Part shown: piece after piece, positions 19,349-28,180 of the stretch
Layout: every line of letters begins with the position of its first letter
Position numbering within the stretch: the stretch's first letter is position 1
NCBI RefSeq assembly: GCF_002505485.1
Contig: NZ_DAVG01000080.1
Coordinates: 42,419 to 106,418, forward strand
From: Methanosarcina sp. UBA5
Lineage (GTDB): Archaea; Halobacteriota; Methanosarcinia; Methanosarcinales; Methanosarcinaceae
Reading direction: 5' to 3'
DNA length: 64,000 nt
Notes under the pieces: generated by a model
Database searches by the model: none
The model's input: the letters and a program-made list of their open reading frames with translations, nothing else
What the model was told of the DNA's origin: nothing
Translations under genes and position numbers: made by a program

Positions 19349-19790
19349 GAGGGAATACAGAAGGATACAGAATATATTTAAGTAGAATATTCCGAACGTC
19401 ACATAAAGAAATTGTACCCAGAATCTAACTATAGCTGTTGGACCGATGCTGCAAAAAGTGTATATTTGAAGGAGAATTGCCAGCATCTATTACACATTTA
19501 ATTAATTGAGAAAAAGAATAATAAGCCTCTCATCTTAAGACTGGAGTGTCGACCCCAAAACTTATAAATCTCAAGTGACCTATTAGTCGACAAAATCATG
19601 ATCAATCAAATTATTGCATCCAGTTTTCGCTAAACCTATCAATTTGAGAGAGGAAAATAGACATCGAAGAACTATTTTCTATCTCGAGCTTCACGTTAAC
19701 CAGAATTCACAGGAAAATGTGTGAGATAAACTAGAAGTAGAATTGAATAACTGGACTAAAAAGCAGCAAAAACATCTAAGAGGAGATACG
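19349..19790. promoter_or_regulatory. Leader and promoter region of the S17e-dapA-dapB group
   Basis: A TATA box (AAACTTATAAAT, about 19558-19569) lies between two GTCGAC palindromes at 19548-19553 and 19586-19591. The S17e start is about 200 bases beyond the expected transcription start, so the leader is long for an archaeal mRNA. The palindromes could be operator half-sites or coincidence. Confidence 0.5.
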
Positions 19791-19985
19791 ATGGGAAATA
19801 TAAGACAGACAAACATAAAAAGAATTGCATTCAGACTGATTGAGAACTACGGAGATGTCTTCACAAAAGATTTTGAAACTAACAAGACTCTTGTGACAAA
19901 GTATACAACCATTGAAAGCAAAGTTATAAGGAACAGGGTTGCAGGTTACGTCACAAGAAAAGTTGCACGCATGAAAGTATACTGA
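19791..19985 (+). CDS. rps17e: 30S ribosomal protein S17e
   Basis: A 64-residue basic protein of normal archaeal S17e length and sequence, with the signature NIKRIAFRLIENY and the C-terminal RNRVAGYVTRKVARMK. It is a component of the small ribosomal subunit. ATG 19791 follows AGGAG at good distance; an upstream in-frame start at 19743 would add 16 residues not found in the family. It is followed 40 bases later by dapA, an arrangement that probably shares one promoter. Confidence 0.95.
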   Translation: MGNIRQTNIKRIAFRLIENYGDVFTKDFETNKTLVTKYTTIESKVIRNRVAGYVTRKVARMKVY

Positions 19986-20025
19986 GCAGAAGATTTACTT
20001 CTGGACAAAGGTGGGGATATCTAAA

Positions 20026-20901
20026 ATGTTTGAAGGAACAATGCCTGCCCTGATAACTCCTTTTACTAAGGATGACAGGATTGACAGGGAAGGCTTAAAA
20101 AGGAATATTGAATTTGTTGAAGAGGGAGGAGTTTCAGGAATTGTGCCCTGTGGAACTACCGGAGAATCCGCAACTCTTTCCGCACGTGAGCATGAAGAAG
20201 TTATAGATATTGCAATGGAATGTTCAAAAGTTCCTGTGATTGCAGGAACAGGCTCAAATAACACAGGAGAAGCCCTTCAGTTTACAAAACATGCTGCAGA
20301 CGCGGGTGTCGACGGTGTACTTCTGATTTCTCCCTATTATAACAAGCCAAATCCTGCAGGCCTGCTTGCTCACTTCAAGAAAATCGCAGAGGCCGTCGAT
20401 GTTCCTATGATTATGTACAATATCCCCTCCCGTACAGGACAGGATATGCCACTAGAAGTCATTGCAGAACTTGCAAAAGTTGAAAATATCGTTGGAATTA
20501 AGGAAGCTAGTGGGAAAGTTGAGAAAGTGTCCCAGATCCTGGAAAAGACTGCAGATGAAGACTTCGTAGTTATTTCAGGAGAGGATGGTTTGACTCTTCC
20601 GATTCTCTCTGTAGGAGGCAGCGGAGTCATTTCTGTTGCTGCAAACATAGTGCCAGAAAGAATGTCCAGAATGGTAAATTCAGCTCTTGCCGGAGACTAC
20701 GAAACCGCAAGGAAGATTCATTTTGAGATTGCTCCTCTGATTCGTGCCCTTTTCCTGGAAACGAACCCAATTCCGATTAAAAAAGCTGCAGAACTTGCAG
20801 GACTTGCAAGCGGACACCTGAGACTTCCACTTGCTCCCCTTAGTGAGACAAATACTCAGAAGGTTGCAGATGAACTAAGGAAATTGGGGGTTATAGAATG
20901 A
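20026..20901 (+). CDS. dapA: 4-hydroxy-tetrahydrodipicolinate synthase
   Basis: A 291-residue TIM-barrel enzyme of the NAL/DHDPS family. Visible are the GTTGE pyruvate-binding motif (about residues 45-49), YNIPSRTG with the catalytic tyrosine, and the Schiff-base lysine in GIKEASG (about 162). It condenses pyruvate with aspartate semialdehyde in the lysine/diaminopimelate pathway. ATG 20026 gives the normal family N-terminus MFEGTMPALITPF with a GGTGGGG purine stretch upstream. The TGA stop overlaps the dapB start by 4 bases (ATGA), showing translational coupling. Confidence 0.95.
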   Translation: MFEGTMPALITPFTKDDRIDREGLKRNIEFVEEGGVSGIVPCGTTGESATLSAREHEEVIDIAMECSKVPVIAGTGSNNTGEALQFTKHAADAGVDGVLLISPYYNKPNPAGLLAHFKKIAEAVDVPMIMYNIPSRTGQDMPLEVIAELAKVENIVGIKEASGKVEKVSQILEKTADEDFVVISGEDGLTLPILSVGGSGVISVAANIVPERMSRMVNSALAGDYETARKIHFEIAPLIRALFLETNPIPIKKAAELAGLASGHLRLPLAPLSETNTQKVADELRKLGVIE

Positions 20902-21689
20902 TTAATGTAGCAGTACTTGGAGCCTGCGGCAGAATGGGCTCTTTAATTGTGGAGAACATTACCAACTCAACGGATATGCAGCTTGCTGCTGCTTTTGACA
21001 TCAACAATTTCGGAAGGGATGCAGGAGAATTTGCCCACGTTGGGAATCTAGGAGTCAAGATCTCGGACGTAAAAGATCTTGAATCTGTCCTGAAAGAGAG
21101 TAAAGCTAACGTACTTATAGACTTCACTGCAGCTGGCGCAACCATAGTCAATGCTCCAGTAGCAGCTAGAGCCGGAGTAAATCTCATAATAGGAACTACA
21201 GGACTGACTGCGGAGCAGCGAGCAGTAATTGATGAGGCTATTCAGGAAGGTCAGGTAAGTGCCGTTATCTCCCCGAATTATTCTGTAGGCGTTAACGTCT
21301 TTTTCAAGATAATCAGGGAGGCTGCAAGATACCTTGCAGATTATGATATCGAGATTATTGAAGCTCACCACAATCAGAAGAAAGATGCCCCGAGCGGAAC
21401 TGCCCTTAGGGCAGCCGATATTATCAGTGAGGCTCTCGGTGGAAAGGAATACGTCTATGGCAGAGAGGGTATTGCCCCGCGCGGAAAAGAAATTGGAATT
21501 CATGGAGTTCGCGCCGGTGATATCACAGGCGACCATACTGTCCTTTTTGCAGGGAATTCCGAAAGAATTGAGATCAAGCACATGGCTCACTCCCGCCAGA
21601 TTTTTGCCAAAGGTGCAGTCCTTGCAGCCGAATGGGTCTGCAGGCAAGAACCAGGAATTTATTCCATGAACGATGTGCTTGGTTTATAA
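20898..21689 (+). CDS. dapB: 4-hydroxy-tetrahydrodipicolinate reductase
   Basis: A 263-residue enzyme with the N-terminal GACGRMG NAD(P)H-binding loop and the substrate-binding signature EAHHNQKKDAPSGTA (about residues 155-169) containing the catalytic His and Lys. It reduces the DapA product in lysine biosynthesis. The ATG overlaps the dapA stop codon. Full length, no irregularity. A CCTGATCAGG palindrome followed by a T run (21752-21774) may terminate the transcript. Confidence 0.95.
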   Translation: MINVAVLGACGRMGSLIVENITNSTDMQLAAAFDINNFGRDAGEFAHVGNLGVKISDVKDLESVLKESKANVLIDFTAAGATIVNAPVAARAGVNLIIGTTGLTAEQRAVIDEAIQEGQVSAVISPNYSVGVNVFFKIIREAARYLADYDIEIIEAHHNQKKDAPSGTALRAADIISEALGGKEYVYGREGIAPRGKEIGIHGVRAGDITGDHTVLFAGNSERIEIKHMAHSRQIFAKGAVLAAEWVCRQEPGIYSMNDVLGL

Positions 21690-22151
21690 GACAGTTTCTT
21701 AGATCAGCAATTAAAAAGAAAATTAGAATAATAAGTATGGGCTCTGAGTTTCCTGATCAGGCCTACCCTTTTTTCATTTAGAAACAAAGTTATTTACTTT
21801 CTTTTTTCTAATCTTTTTAACTTAAGTCAAGCAGATTTATTTTTTGGATATTATATTAGCAGGATATTGGCAAACTATAAATAAGATTGGATAGGAAATA
21901 GGATACTGCTTGCTTGCAGGTATATAGCCCTGAAATCTCAAAAACGTCTATCATCCCACAACAATAGGGATACTTGCTTGCAAGCATTATTCCATTAAAA
22001 CTGTTTTAAGAAAAACTGCAAGCGTGGATAAAAAGGTCGAAGTCGAAAGCAAATCCACGTGGATTCGGATAGACGTGAATCTTGATAAATGCTAATACTG
22101 ATCGGCACAACCCGATAGGCGCAAACCTGATAAAATAATTGCCATGTAAAG
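21690..22151. other. Intergenic region with short GCTTGCA repeats
   Basis: 462 bases without a gene. After a possible terminator (palindrome 21752-21761 and T run) there are several GCTTGCA/TGCAAGC elements (around 21909, 21974 and 22017) whose purpose is not evident. Confidence 0.4.
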
Positions 22152-22676
22152 TCATTCACTACTGAAGACAAGTCCAGAACTCAAATTTTCAATCCTGTCC
22201 GCAACAACGACATTTCCCTGTATTCCGAGCTTTTTTCCCCTGTACCATTTACCCCTAATGCTAAGTTTGTCGTCTTTCGAAACAAAACAGACTCCATGAT
22301 ACAGAACCAGTGTTGTTCCACTCTCATATGCTATGGAAAACATACTCTCGTATTTAGAAAATATACCTCCGAGAGCAATTATAATGAAAGGCACGCCGAT
22401 GAAGAAAAATGGTCTTTCATAAACTATGGAATCGCCTAGACATGTAGATTCAACGCCAAAAGATTCGGATTTCTCATTTTCCCTGTAACCGGATGAGTTA
22501 AAAGGATCTGTAATAAGCGGCAAAAAAAGTAGCATACCTGCAATCAGAATAATCATTCCCGCAGCTATAATGCCCCAGAGGAGCTGGCCTACGGAATATG
22601 AATAAAAAAGTATGGCTCCCACAATAAGTACTACAACTATTCCGATAACGAGAGAACTCGATATTCTAGTCAACAT
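22152..22676 (-). CDS. Hypothetical membrane protein
   Basis: A 174-residue protein with two adjacent N-terminal hydrophobic helices (residues about 8-27 and 32-56), a polar segment, a third hydrophobic stretch (about 90-105), and a C-terminal domain rich in beta-strand pattern residues. No recognised family. It lies 30 bases downstream of the broken ArsR-like gene on the same strand, so it was probably the regulator's partner. Confidence that it is coding is fairly high because of length and domain layout. Confidence 0.65.
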   Translation of the reverse strand: MLTRISSSLVIGIVVVLIVGAILFYSYSVGQLLWGIIAAGMIILIAGMLLFLPLITDPFNSSGYRENEKSESFGVESTCLGDSIVYERPFFFIGVPFIIIALGGIFSKYESMFSIAYESGTTLVLYHGVCFVSKDDKLSIRGKWYRGKKLGIQGNVVVADRIENLSSGLVFSSE

Positions 22677-22706
22677 TCATCCCTCTTTAAACTTAGTTCT
22701 TTGCTT

Positions 22707-23047
22707 TTATTTCAGAAGGCAGGAAGACCCTTCCTCGACAATTCCAGGGACAAGGATCATAATTTTTTCAACAGGTTCATCGATCTTTATTTTTCTGCCC
22801 CTCTGACTCCATTTTACCTCAGAAACCCATACATATCTGCATCCAATAAGGAATCAAGATTGCATTTGAGAGTACTTAGCCCCAAACCGAGCTTTTCTGC
22901 AAGCTCACCTGCTGACATATCTTTAATTTCCAGGAGCTGCAGGATTTTTAGAGAGTTTACATCGAAGAAAGTCAGCACCAGTCTTCGGGAACCTTCCGAA
23001 AGAAACAAGATTTCTAAATTTTTTCTGAATAATCCTCTTCAGTACAT
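22707..23047 (-). pseudogene. ArsR-like winged-helix regulator, frameshifted
   Basis: The frame ending at 22814 codes a winged-helix N-terminal part (SEGSRRLVLTFFDVNSLKIL then AGELAEKLGLGLSTLKCNL). Its stop comes right after YGFLR. Adding one base there restores a second frame, VKWSQRGRKIKIDEPVEKI to a stop at 22707, which is the expected C-terminal wing and tail of methanosarcinal ArsR-type regulators. Upstream, ATG 23047 is followed by a TGA two codons later. So the gene has at least one single-base deletion and perhaps a 5' nonsense codon. A TTG at 23008 could still give a 64-residue product. Confidence 0.65.
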
Positions 23048-23265
23048 CAAAACCTCAATACATACTCAGCTTCTAGCTTATGATGTCAGGGAGTCTGATT
23101 TAAATGTAATACCATTAAATAAATAGTCACATTTGTAAATAAATTTTTACCTTATTCCATATATTTCTTATGGCCAGATCTTTAAACTATTCTTAACAAA
23201 ACTTCAGGATTTCCCTATCTGACAAAAATTTTCATTAAAGGGACTCAAAAAAGTTAATGAGAGAG

Positions 23266-23300
23266 AAAATTATATATAGTCAACGTTCAGATGTTTACAT
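23266..23300 (+). promoter_or_regulatory. TATA box of a probably leaderless HTH gene
   Basis: AATTATATATAG (about 23269-23280) is centred about 26 bases before ATG 23301, so transcription should start at or next to the start codon. No ribosome site is present, consistent with a leaderless mRNA. Confidence 0.6.
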
Positions 23301-23750
23301 ATGTTCCTACCGGCAGGTGAAAAACAGTTTGAATTCTGGGTTTTGCGCCGAAACGGGCTTCCGAATATCAATATCGCAAAGCGTTTCGGAGTCTCCAGAC
23401 AGGCGGTCTCGCGAGCCCTTCTTAGTATGGATAAGCGCATCGAAGAAATCCTGTTTGAAATGGCCAGAGCAAACAGGATCGAAGTCGAAAAACTGGACTC
23501 AAAGAAGGGGATACTCTTTGGAAGATCGGTTCCTTTCAAAGCCAATGCAATAATTTTTGTCTCGGTAAAACATGGAATGCAGGTCTGGTACGAGCACGAA
23601 GGAGAATGCGGATCTTGTGAGAGATATAGGGAATGTATTGAACTTCTCTGGGACTTTGCAGATGAAATGCAGCTCAAACTTCAGAGTACAAATGATCCCA
23701 CAAAAATAGCTGATGAATTGTTTGAGAAATTAAAAGAATCGATCGAATAG
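23301..23750 (+). CDS. HTH DNA-binding protein
   Basis: A 149-residue protein with an N-terminal helix-turn-helix (about residues 8-45: WVLRRNGLPNINIAKRFGVS then RQAVSRALLSMDKRI) of the sigma/LuxR-like or Tfx type, and a C-terminal domain with a CGSCERYREC cysteine cluster (about residues 95-105) that could bind metal. It probably regulates transcription. It sits 21 bases before the DUF1673 array on the same strand and may belong to the same unit. I cannot name the exact family; the helix-turn-helix is clear, the function is inferred. Confidence 0.75.
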   Translation: MFLPAGEKQFEFWVLRRNGLPNINIAKRFGVSRQAVSRALLSMDKRIEEILFEMARANRIEVEKLDSKKGILFGRSVPFKANAIIFVSVKHGMQVWYEHEGECGSCERYRECIELLWDFADEMQLKLQSTNDPTKIADELFEKLKESIE

Positions 23751-23771
23751 GCCTGACAAAAAGCAGGTAAA

Positions 23772-24404
23772 ATGGGGGAAATGGTAACAGTGAACATAGT
23801 CATAAAGAGTATAAGGAAACTGATGGGTTGGTGCCCGAATGCAAAAACGTTTGAAACCGGATCTCGAATTAGCCCTATTACTTTTGAGGCATATGATCAA
23901 TCTGGAGGAGAAAAGGACAGGAATCCAGGAATTTCAAGTCGTTTTTCCAGACTATTTTCCAGGCTTGATATCAGAATTCTCCTACCAACAATTTTCATAA
24001 CTCCTGTTTACATAAACTTGCTATTTCAAAAAGGCATAAATGAAAAAGCATTCTTATTAGGTTTTTCACTTTCTCTACTTATCTATTTGCTCAGTTGGAA
24101 AAAGCAGATGTTACAGTACGATGCCCTGGTAAAAAACCCCATTGTCGGCTCTTCTTCAAGAAAAACATTCTTATGGGTTTTCTTAACCCTAATCTTGTTT
24201 TTAATTTTGCCTATGATTTTCTTATCTCAGATACCATCTTTTCTCAACGCTCGGTCACTGTATTCCTTAGTTGCTGGAGCCTGGATCTTTATGTGGGGAA
24301 GTTATCTTCAGTTAATTTACTGGGAAAGGAAAAACCATATGAAAATTTATATAAAAAATGAAAAGGGGTTCCAAAAGATGTATGCTATTGGGGAAAAGGA
24401 GTGA
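23772..24404 (+). CDS. DUF1673 family membrane protein, array member 1
   Basis: A 210-residue protein (204 if GTG 23790 is used). The N-terminal block IRKLMGWCPNAKTFETGSR (about residues 14-32) is the signature shared by all eight array members, followed by a short polar linker, then four hydrophobic segments and the conserved tail YWERKNHMKIYIKNEKGFQK. The family is called DUF1673 and has no known function. GTG 23790 aligns with the start of member 3 and both are preceded by the same ATGGGGGAAA block, so it may be the true start. The stop overlaps the frame of the next gene. Confidence 0.75.
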   Translation: MGEMVTVNIVIKSIRKLMGWCPNAKTFETGSRISPITFEAYDQSGGEKDRNPGISSRFSRLFSRLDIRILLPTIFITPVYINLLFQKGINEKAFLLGFSLSLLIYLLSWKKQMLQYDALVKNPIVGSSSRKTFLWVFLTLILFLILPMIFLSQIPSFLNARSLYSLVAGAWIFMWGSYLQLIYWERKNHMKIYIKNEKGFQKMYAIGEKE

Positions 24405-24409
24405 GAGCT

Positions 24410-24709
24410 ATGAATCGGGAAGCAAAATACATTAAAAAGCTAATGGGATGGTGCCCCAATGCAAAAGCTTCTGAAGTAGGATCTCAAATTATTCCTGCAA
24501 ATTTTGAGGAATATGATAGATCTGGGGGAGAAAAAGCTGGAAACAATCTAAGTCGCATGAGAAAAATTGGATTGTTACTTACAAGTCTAGGTTCTTTAGT
24601 GTCAGTCTCGTCACTTGCTCTAGATTTAAAGGATAACGTATCATTGATCATGGTAGGAATAGGGACTGTTTTATTTTTAATTGGCGTCGTTCTCTATATT
24701 AAAGGATGA
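24410..24709 (+). CDS. DUF1673 family protein, short form, array member 2
   Basis: A 99-residue protein with the array signature YIKKLMGWCPNAKASEVGSQ at its start and a normal polar linker, but the membrane part is reduced to two hydrophobic helices (about residues 52-72 and 77-97). ATG 24410 follows AAGGAG with 8 bases spacing. The C-terminal YWERKNH block of its longer neighbours is missing, so this is either a natural short form or a truncated copy. The helices do not align well with the neighbours, suggesting a recombined module. Confidence 0.7.
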   Translation: MNREAKYIKKLMGWCPNAKASEVGSQIIPANFEEYDRSGGEKAGNNLSRMRKIGLLLTSLGSLVSVSSLALDLKDNVSLIMVGIGTVLFLIGVVLYIKG

Positions 24710-24816
24710 TAGCGACTCCATGCATCGAAGTCATGACAGAATGAGGTTTCTTGATAGAAAGGGTGATTGTTCACGATTCCAGTGTGAATAAGCTGAGAAT
24801 GGGGGAAACATAGACT

Positions 24817-25545
24817 ATGAACGTATTAATTAAGAATATAAGGAAACTGATGGGATGGTGTCGGAATGCAAAAATGCTTGAAACTCAACATTCCATTCAT
24901 TCTGAATATTTTGAGGCGAATGACCAGGCTAAAGGGAGAGATGATGAAAATCCTCCAGTTTTACCCACTGGTTGGTGGAACAAACGCCATAATAGAGCAT
25001 TAATGATATCCTCCGTGTTAACTCTTTTTTCTGTACTGGGAATTGGACTTCTGGGAGTGCACCTCAGGGAGGAGACTTTCGTATGGGGTTTGATTATCGG
25101 AATCGCTTTTAACCTGATACTTTGCGTTTCAGACTGGCATAACCTAGACTACCTAGATAAAACAAAAAATCTCAGTAGGAAAATCCAGATGAAAAGTAGG
25201 TCGCCAAAATGGAGAGTCATAATTTCGATACCTTCCTTTATATTACTATATCTCTCACTTTCACAGTTTGGCTGGGGACTAATTTCAACTTTTGTTTCTG
25301 CCTTTTGTTTAGTGTTCCTAACATACTACTTTAAGCTTGATTCAATGAACTCCTTGATATTACTTCTTAGCGTAGGTTCATTGTCTGGATGGCTGTCCCT
25401 ATTGACGTTTATTTCCGGTTTTTGTTTGACAGCTTTTCTGTACTATCTCTCATCTATATACTGGGAAAAGAAAAATAAAAAAATTGTACTTATATATGGT
25501 CGTAACATGCCAGAACTCTACATTGTAAATAAGGGAGTGGAGTAA
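24817..25545 (+). CDS. DUF1673 family membrane protein, array member 3
   Basis: A 242-residue protein. The signature here is IRKLMGWCRNAKMLETQ (Arg replaces Pro after Cys). After the linker come about five to six hydrophobic segments, more than in other members, and a tail IYWEKKNKKIVLIYGRNMPE that corresponds to the YWERKNH block. The 107-base gap before it contains an ATGGGGGAAA block also found before member 1. Function unknown; membrane location clear. Confidence 0.75.
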   Translation: MNVLIKNIRKLMGWCRNAKMLETQHSIHSEYFEANDQAKGRDDENPPVLPTGWWNKRHNRALMISSVLTLFSVLGIGLLGVHLREETFVWGLIIGIAFNLILCVSDWHNLDYLDKTKNLSRKIQMKSRSPKWRVIISIPSFILLYLSLSQFGWGLISTFVSAFCLVFLTYYFKLDSMNSLILLLSVGSLSGWLSLLTFISGFCLTAFLYYLSSIYWEKKNKKIVLIYGRNMPELYIVNKGVE

Positions 25546-25550
25546 CAACT

Positions 25551-26162
25551 ATGACTCTGGAACACATCAAGAAACTTATGGGATGGTGCCCCAATGCAAA
25601 AACACTTGAAACCGGATATAGAATTAGCCCTATTAATCTTGAAACATATGATCGGTCTCGAGGAGAAAAAGCTAGGAGCCCAATGACTCTGAGCCGTTTT
25701 TCCAGGCTTGATATCCGACTACTCCTACCAGCCCTTTTCTTAACTTCTATCTACATAATTATGCTGTTCCTAAAGGGTGTAAATTTTGAGTTCTTCTTTT
25801 TGGGCATTTTGTTTTCTTTGCTGATAAATTTACTTTTCCGGAAAAATCAGGTACGTGAGTATGATGCCGCAGCAAAAAAACCCACTGTTCGTTATGTCTC
25901 TAAAATAGTACTCTTCTCTGTTTTCTTATCCCTAATTTTGTTTTTGAGTTTCCCACCTATGGTTTTCTTGTCTTATACGCCTTCTTCTATTAACTCTCAG
26001 TCAATATATTCTTTTATTGCAGCGACTTGGATTCTTACTATGTGGGGAATCTGTTTTCAGCTATTTAAATGGGAGAAGAAAAATCACATGAAAATTTACA
26101 TAAAGAATGAAAAGGGGTTCCAAAAGATGTATGCTATTGAGGAAAAGGAGGGAAAACTATGA
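25551..26162 (+). CDS. DUF1673 family membrane protein, array member 4
   Basis: A 203-residue protein closely related to members 1 and 6: IKKLMGWCPNAKTLETGYRI at residues 5-24, a linker ending SRLDIRLLLP, four hydrophobic segments, and the tail KNHMKIYIKNEKGFQKMYAI. The DNA of this tail (about 26090-26150) is nearly identical to 24335-24400 in member 1, indicating recent duplication or gene conversion. It starts 6 bases after member 3 and overlaps member 5 by 4 bases (ATGA), so translation is coupled. Confidence 0.78.
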   Translation: MTLEHIKKLMGWCPNAKTLETGYRISPINLETYDRSRGEKARSPMTLSRFSRLDIRLLLPALFLTSIYIIMLFLKGVNFEFFFLGILFSLLINLLFRKNQVREYDAAAKKPTVRYVSKIVLFSVFLSLILFLSFPPMVFLSYTPSSINSQSIYSFIAATWILTMWGICFQLFKWEKKNHMKIYIKNEKGFQKMYAIEEKEGKL

Positions 26163-26742
26163 GTCTTAAAGTCGAAAGCATAAAAAAGCTAATGGGATGG
26201 TGCCCGAACACCAGAGCATACGAAGCTAGACAACGCACTAACTTTGAAAGTTTCGAATCTGATATTCCGGATAGAGCAAAGGGAGATAGCGGAGATCAAA
26301 AAATCCCGGATGGTTCCGAAAAGCAAGTACTCGAACTCTTCTAGTTGATATTTTTCTTACGTTTATGTATTTCTCGGTACTTATTCAGCTGGGTGTAAAC
26401 CTGATTTTTTTACTTGCAGGATTTTTTACTGCCCTGATTTCGTTTATATTTAGCTGGAATGCTAAAATGAGGCTATATGACTCCTTAGAAAAACAACGAT
26501 TAATTGACAATTCAAACCTGAAAAGACTGTGCATTATACTCACTTATGTACTTTTTTCATTTGTAATAGTTTGTGTTTATATAATTGGCTATGGACTTGC
26601 CCTGCAAGTAATACTTTCATTCTTTGGAGGTTATCTTGCTTACTTCTGGCTTGGATATTTCCAAATATTATACTGGGAGCAAAAAAATCATAAAAGAATT
26701 TATTTCGATAAAAGTTACGGAAAGTGGAAAAATCATACATAA
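26159..26742 (+). pseudogene. DUF1673 family protein, frameshifted, array member 5
   Basis: The first frame gives the signature IKKLMGWCPNTRAYEARQRT and linker, then hits TAG at 26342. The membrane part continues in a neighbouring frame (LLVDIFLTFMYFSVLIQLGV onward) to the usual tail YWEQKNHKRIYFDK, ending at 26742. The frame change falls around 26318-26335, in GAAAAGCAAGTACTCGAACT. Both halves together have the normal family length, so one small indel broke an otherwise intact gene. Translation of a 61-residue N-terminal piece remains possible. Confidence 0.75.
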
Positions 26743-26759
26743 TTCGGGAGAATAAATAA

Positions 26760-27389
26760 ATGCCAGCTAAGATTTTTGTTTTTGATCAGATCAAAAAGTT
26801 TATGGGTTGGTGCCCGAATGCAAAAGCACTTGCAACCGGAGCCAGAATTAACTCTGCTAATTTTGAAGCAAACAATCAATCGGAAGGAGAAAAGGCAAAA
26901 AATCCGACTGTTCCTAGCCAGCATTCCAGACTTGATACCCAACTCCTCCTGTTACCAATTTTCTTTACTCCTGTTTATATAAACCTATTTCAAAAAGGTA
27001 TAAACAAAGAGGCTTTCCTTCTAGGCCTTTTACTTTCTTTGCCAATATATTTGCTTGGCTGGAAAAAACAGATACATCAGTACAATGCAGTGAAAAGAAA
27101 TCCTGTCGTTTCTCCTTCATTTAGAAAAACGCTTGCCGGTGTGATCTTATTCCTATTTCTGGGTTTCACTTTGCTCATGGCTTTCTTGCCATATATCTCA
27201 TCTCATGCAGCTTATCTTTTTAACGATCAGACATTGTATTCTTTCACTTCAGGAACGCTGATTCTGATGTGGGGCTTCTATTTCCAGCTAATTTACTGGG
27301 AGAGGAAAAACCATATGAAAATGTATACGAAAAGAGAAAAGGGACATCAAAAGCTGTATGTCCTTGGAGAAAAGGGGAGAGAACCATGA
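26760..27389 (+). CDS. DUF1673 family membrane protein, array member 6
   Basis: A 209-residue protein with signature IKKFMGWCPNAKALATGARI (residues 9-28), linker, four hydrophobic segments and the tail YWERKNHMKMYTKREKGHQK. It has the strong ribosome site CGGGAG 9 bases before ATG 26760. The stop overlaps the next start by 4 bases. Closest to array member 1 by eye, including the RLDTQLLLLP and GWKKQIHQYNA segments. Confidence 0.78.
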   Translation: MPAKIFVFDQIKKFMGWCPNAKALATGARINSANFEANNQSEGEKAKNPTVPSQHSRLDTQLLLLPIFFTPVYINLFQKGINKEAFLLGLLLSLPIYLLGWKKQIHQYNAVKRNPVVSPSFRKTLAGVILFLFLGFTLLMAFLPYISSHAAYLFNDQTLYSFTSGTLILMWGFYFQLIYWERKNHMKMYTKREKGHQKLYVLGEKGREP

Positions 27390-28153
27390 ACCGGGAGTCC
27401 AGATACATAAAAAAGTTGATGGGATGGTGCCCGACAAAAAACTCCTTCCAAAATGAAATACAGGAAGGTTGCTTTTCGAACGTTAAATTAGAAAATGGAA
27501 ATATTCAGTTGAGCTCCTCTCCCGCGGATCTGCAGGAAGGCAGATTTCTTAAGGTGCAGACTAGTCTCTTTGACTGGTGGTGGATGTCAAGGTTATTAAT
27601 AGTTACTGCTATCACATTAATAATTTCCTCGCTTTTATGGACATTTAGTTCTGAAGACTCTTATTTAATCATATTTTCAGGACTTATTATATTTCTTCTA
27701 CCTCTTACATTATTTCTTACTCGCTCTAATGCTGCCACAGTAATGCCTGGAGAAATCATAATTAAACAACCTATGCGTAAGCCCATTGTGGTTGAAAAAG
27801 AAGATATTACGCAAATTTCGGTAAAAAAGAATGAAGGCCATTCCCTGCGCTGGTTGATTCGGTTATTTTATGTTATTGCAATACCACTTGACTTTATACT
27901 AGGAATACCAAGGAACTTGCAATACATTAAATATATCGAAGTATCATTTTCAAACTATGTTGATTTCAGTCTATTTCTGGGACGTCTCGCGACAGTAACA
28001 ATTTTTCTTGTGCTATTTTACAACGTCGAACTCTTAACGCCTTATCAACGGGCTCTTAAAGTCACTACGCACTCAAAACTGGAACTTACGTTTTTTACTG
28101 ATAAACCTGAAGAGCTTACAAGTTTCCTCAAAAACGAAAGAGATGAAAAATGA
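27386..28153 (+). CDS. DUF1673-type protein with PH-like membrane module, array member 7
   Basis: A 255-residue protein that keeps the N-terminal signature YIKKLMGWCPTKNSFQ but carries a different body: two hydrophobic helices (about residues 66-112), a soluble segment VMPGEIIIKQPMRKP resembling a bacterial-PH-like beta domain, two more helices, and a C-terminal soluble part ending EELTSFLKNERDEK. The start at ATG 27386 overlaps the previous stop. The shared N-terminus on a different membrane body shows that the signature is an independent module. Function unknown. Confidence 0.72.
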   Translation: MNRESRYIKKLMGWCPTKNSFQNEIQEGCFSNVKLENGNIQLSSSPADLQEGRFLKVQTSLFDWWWMSRLLIVTAITLIISSLLWTFSSEDSYLIIFSGLIIFLLPLTLFLTRSNAATVMPGEIIIKQPMRKPIVVEKEDITQISVKKNEGHSLRWLIRLFYVIAIPLDFILGIPRNLQYIKYIEVSFSNYVDFSLFLGRLATVTIFLVLFYNVELLTPYQRALKVTTHSKLELTFFTDKPEELTSFLKNERDEK

Positions 28154-28180
28154 AATAAAAACGTTTTGAAGGCTTATGAA

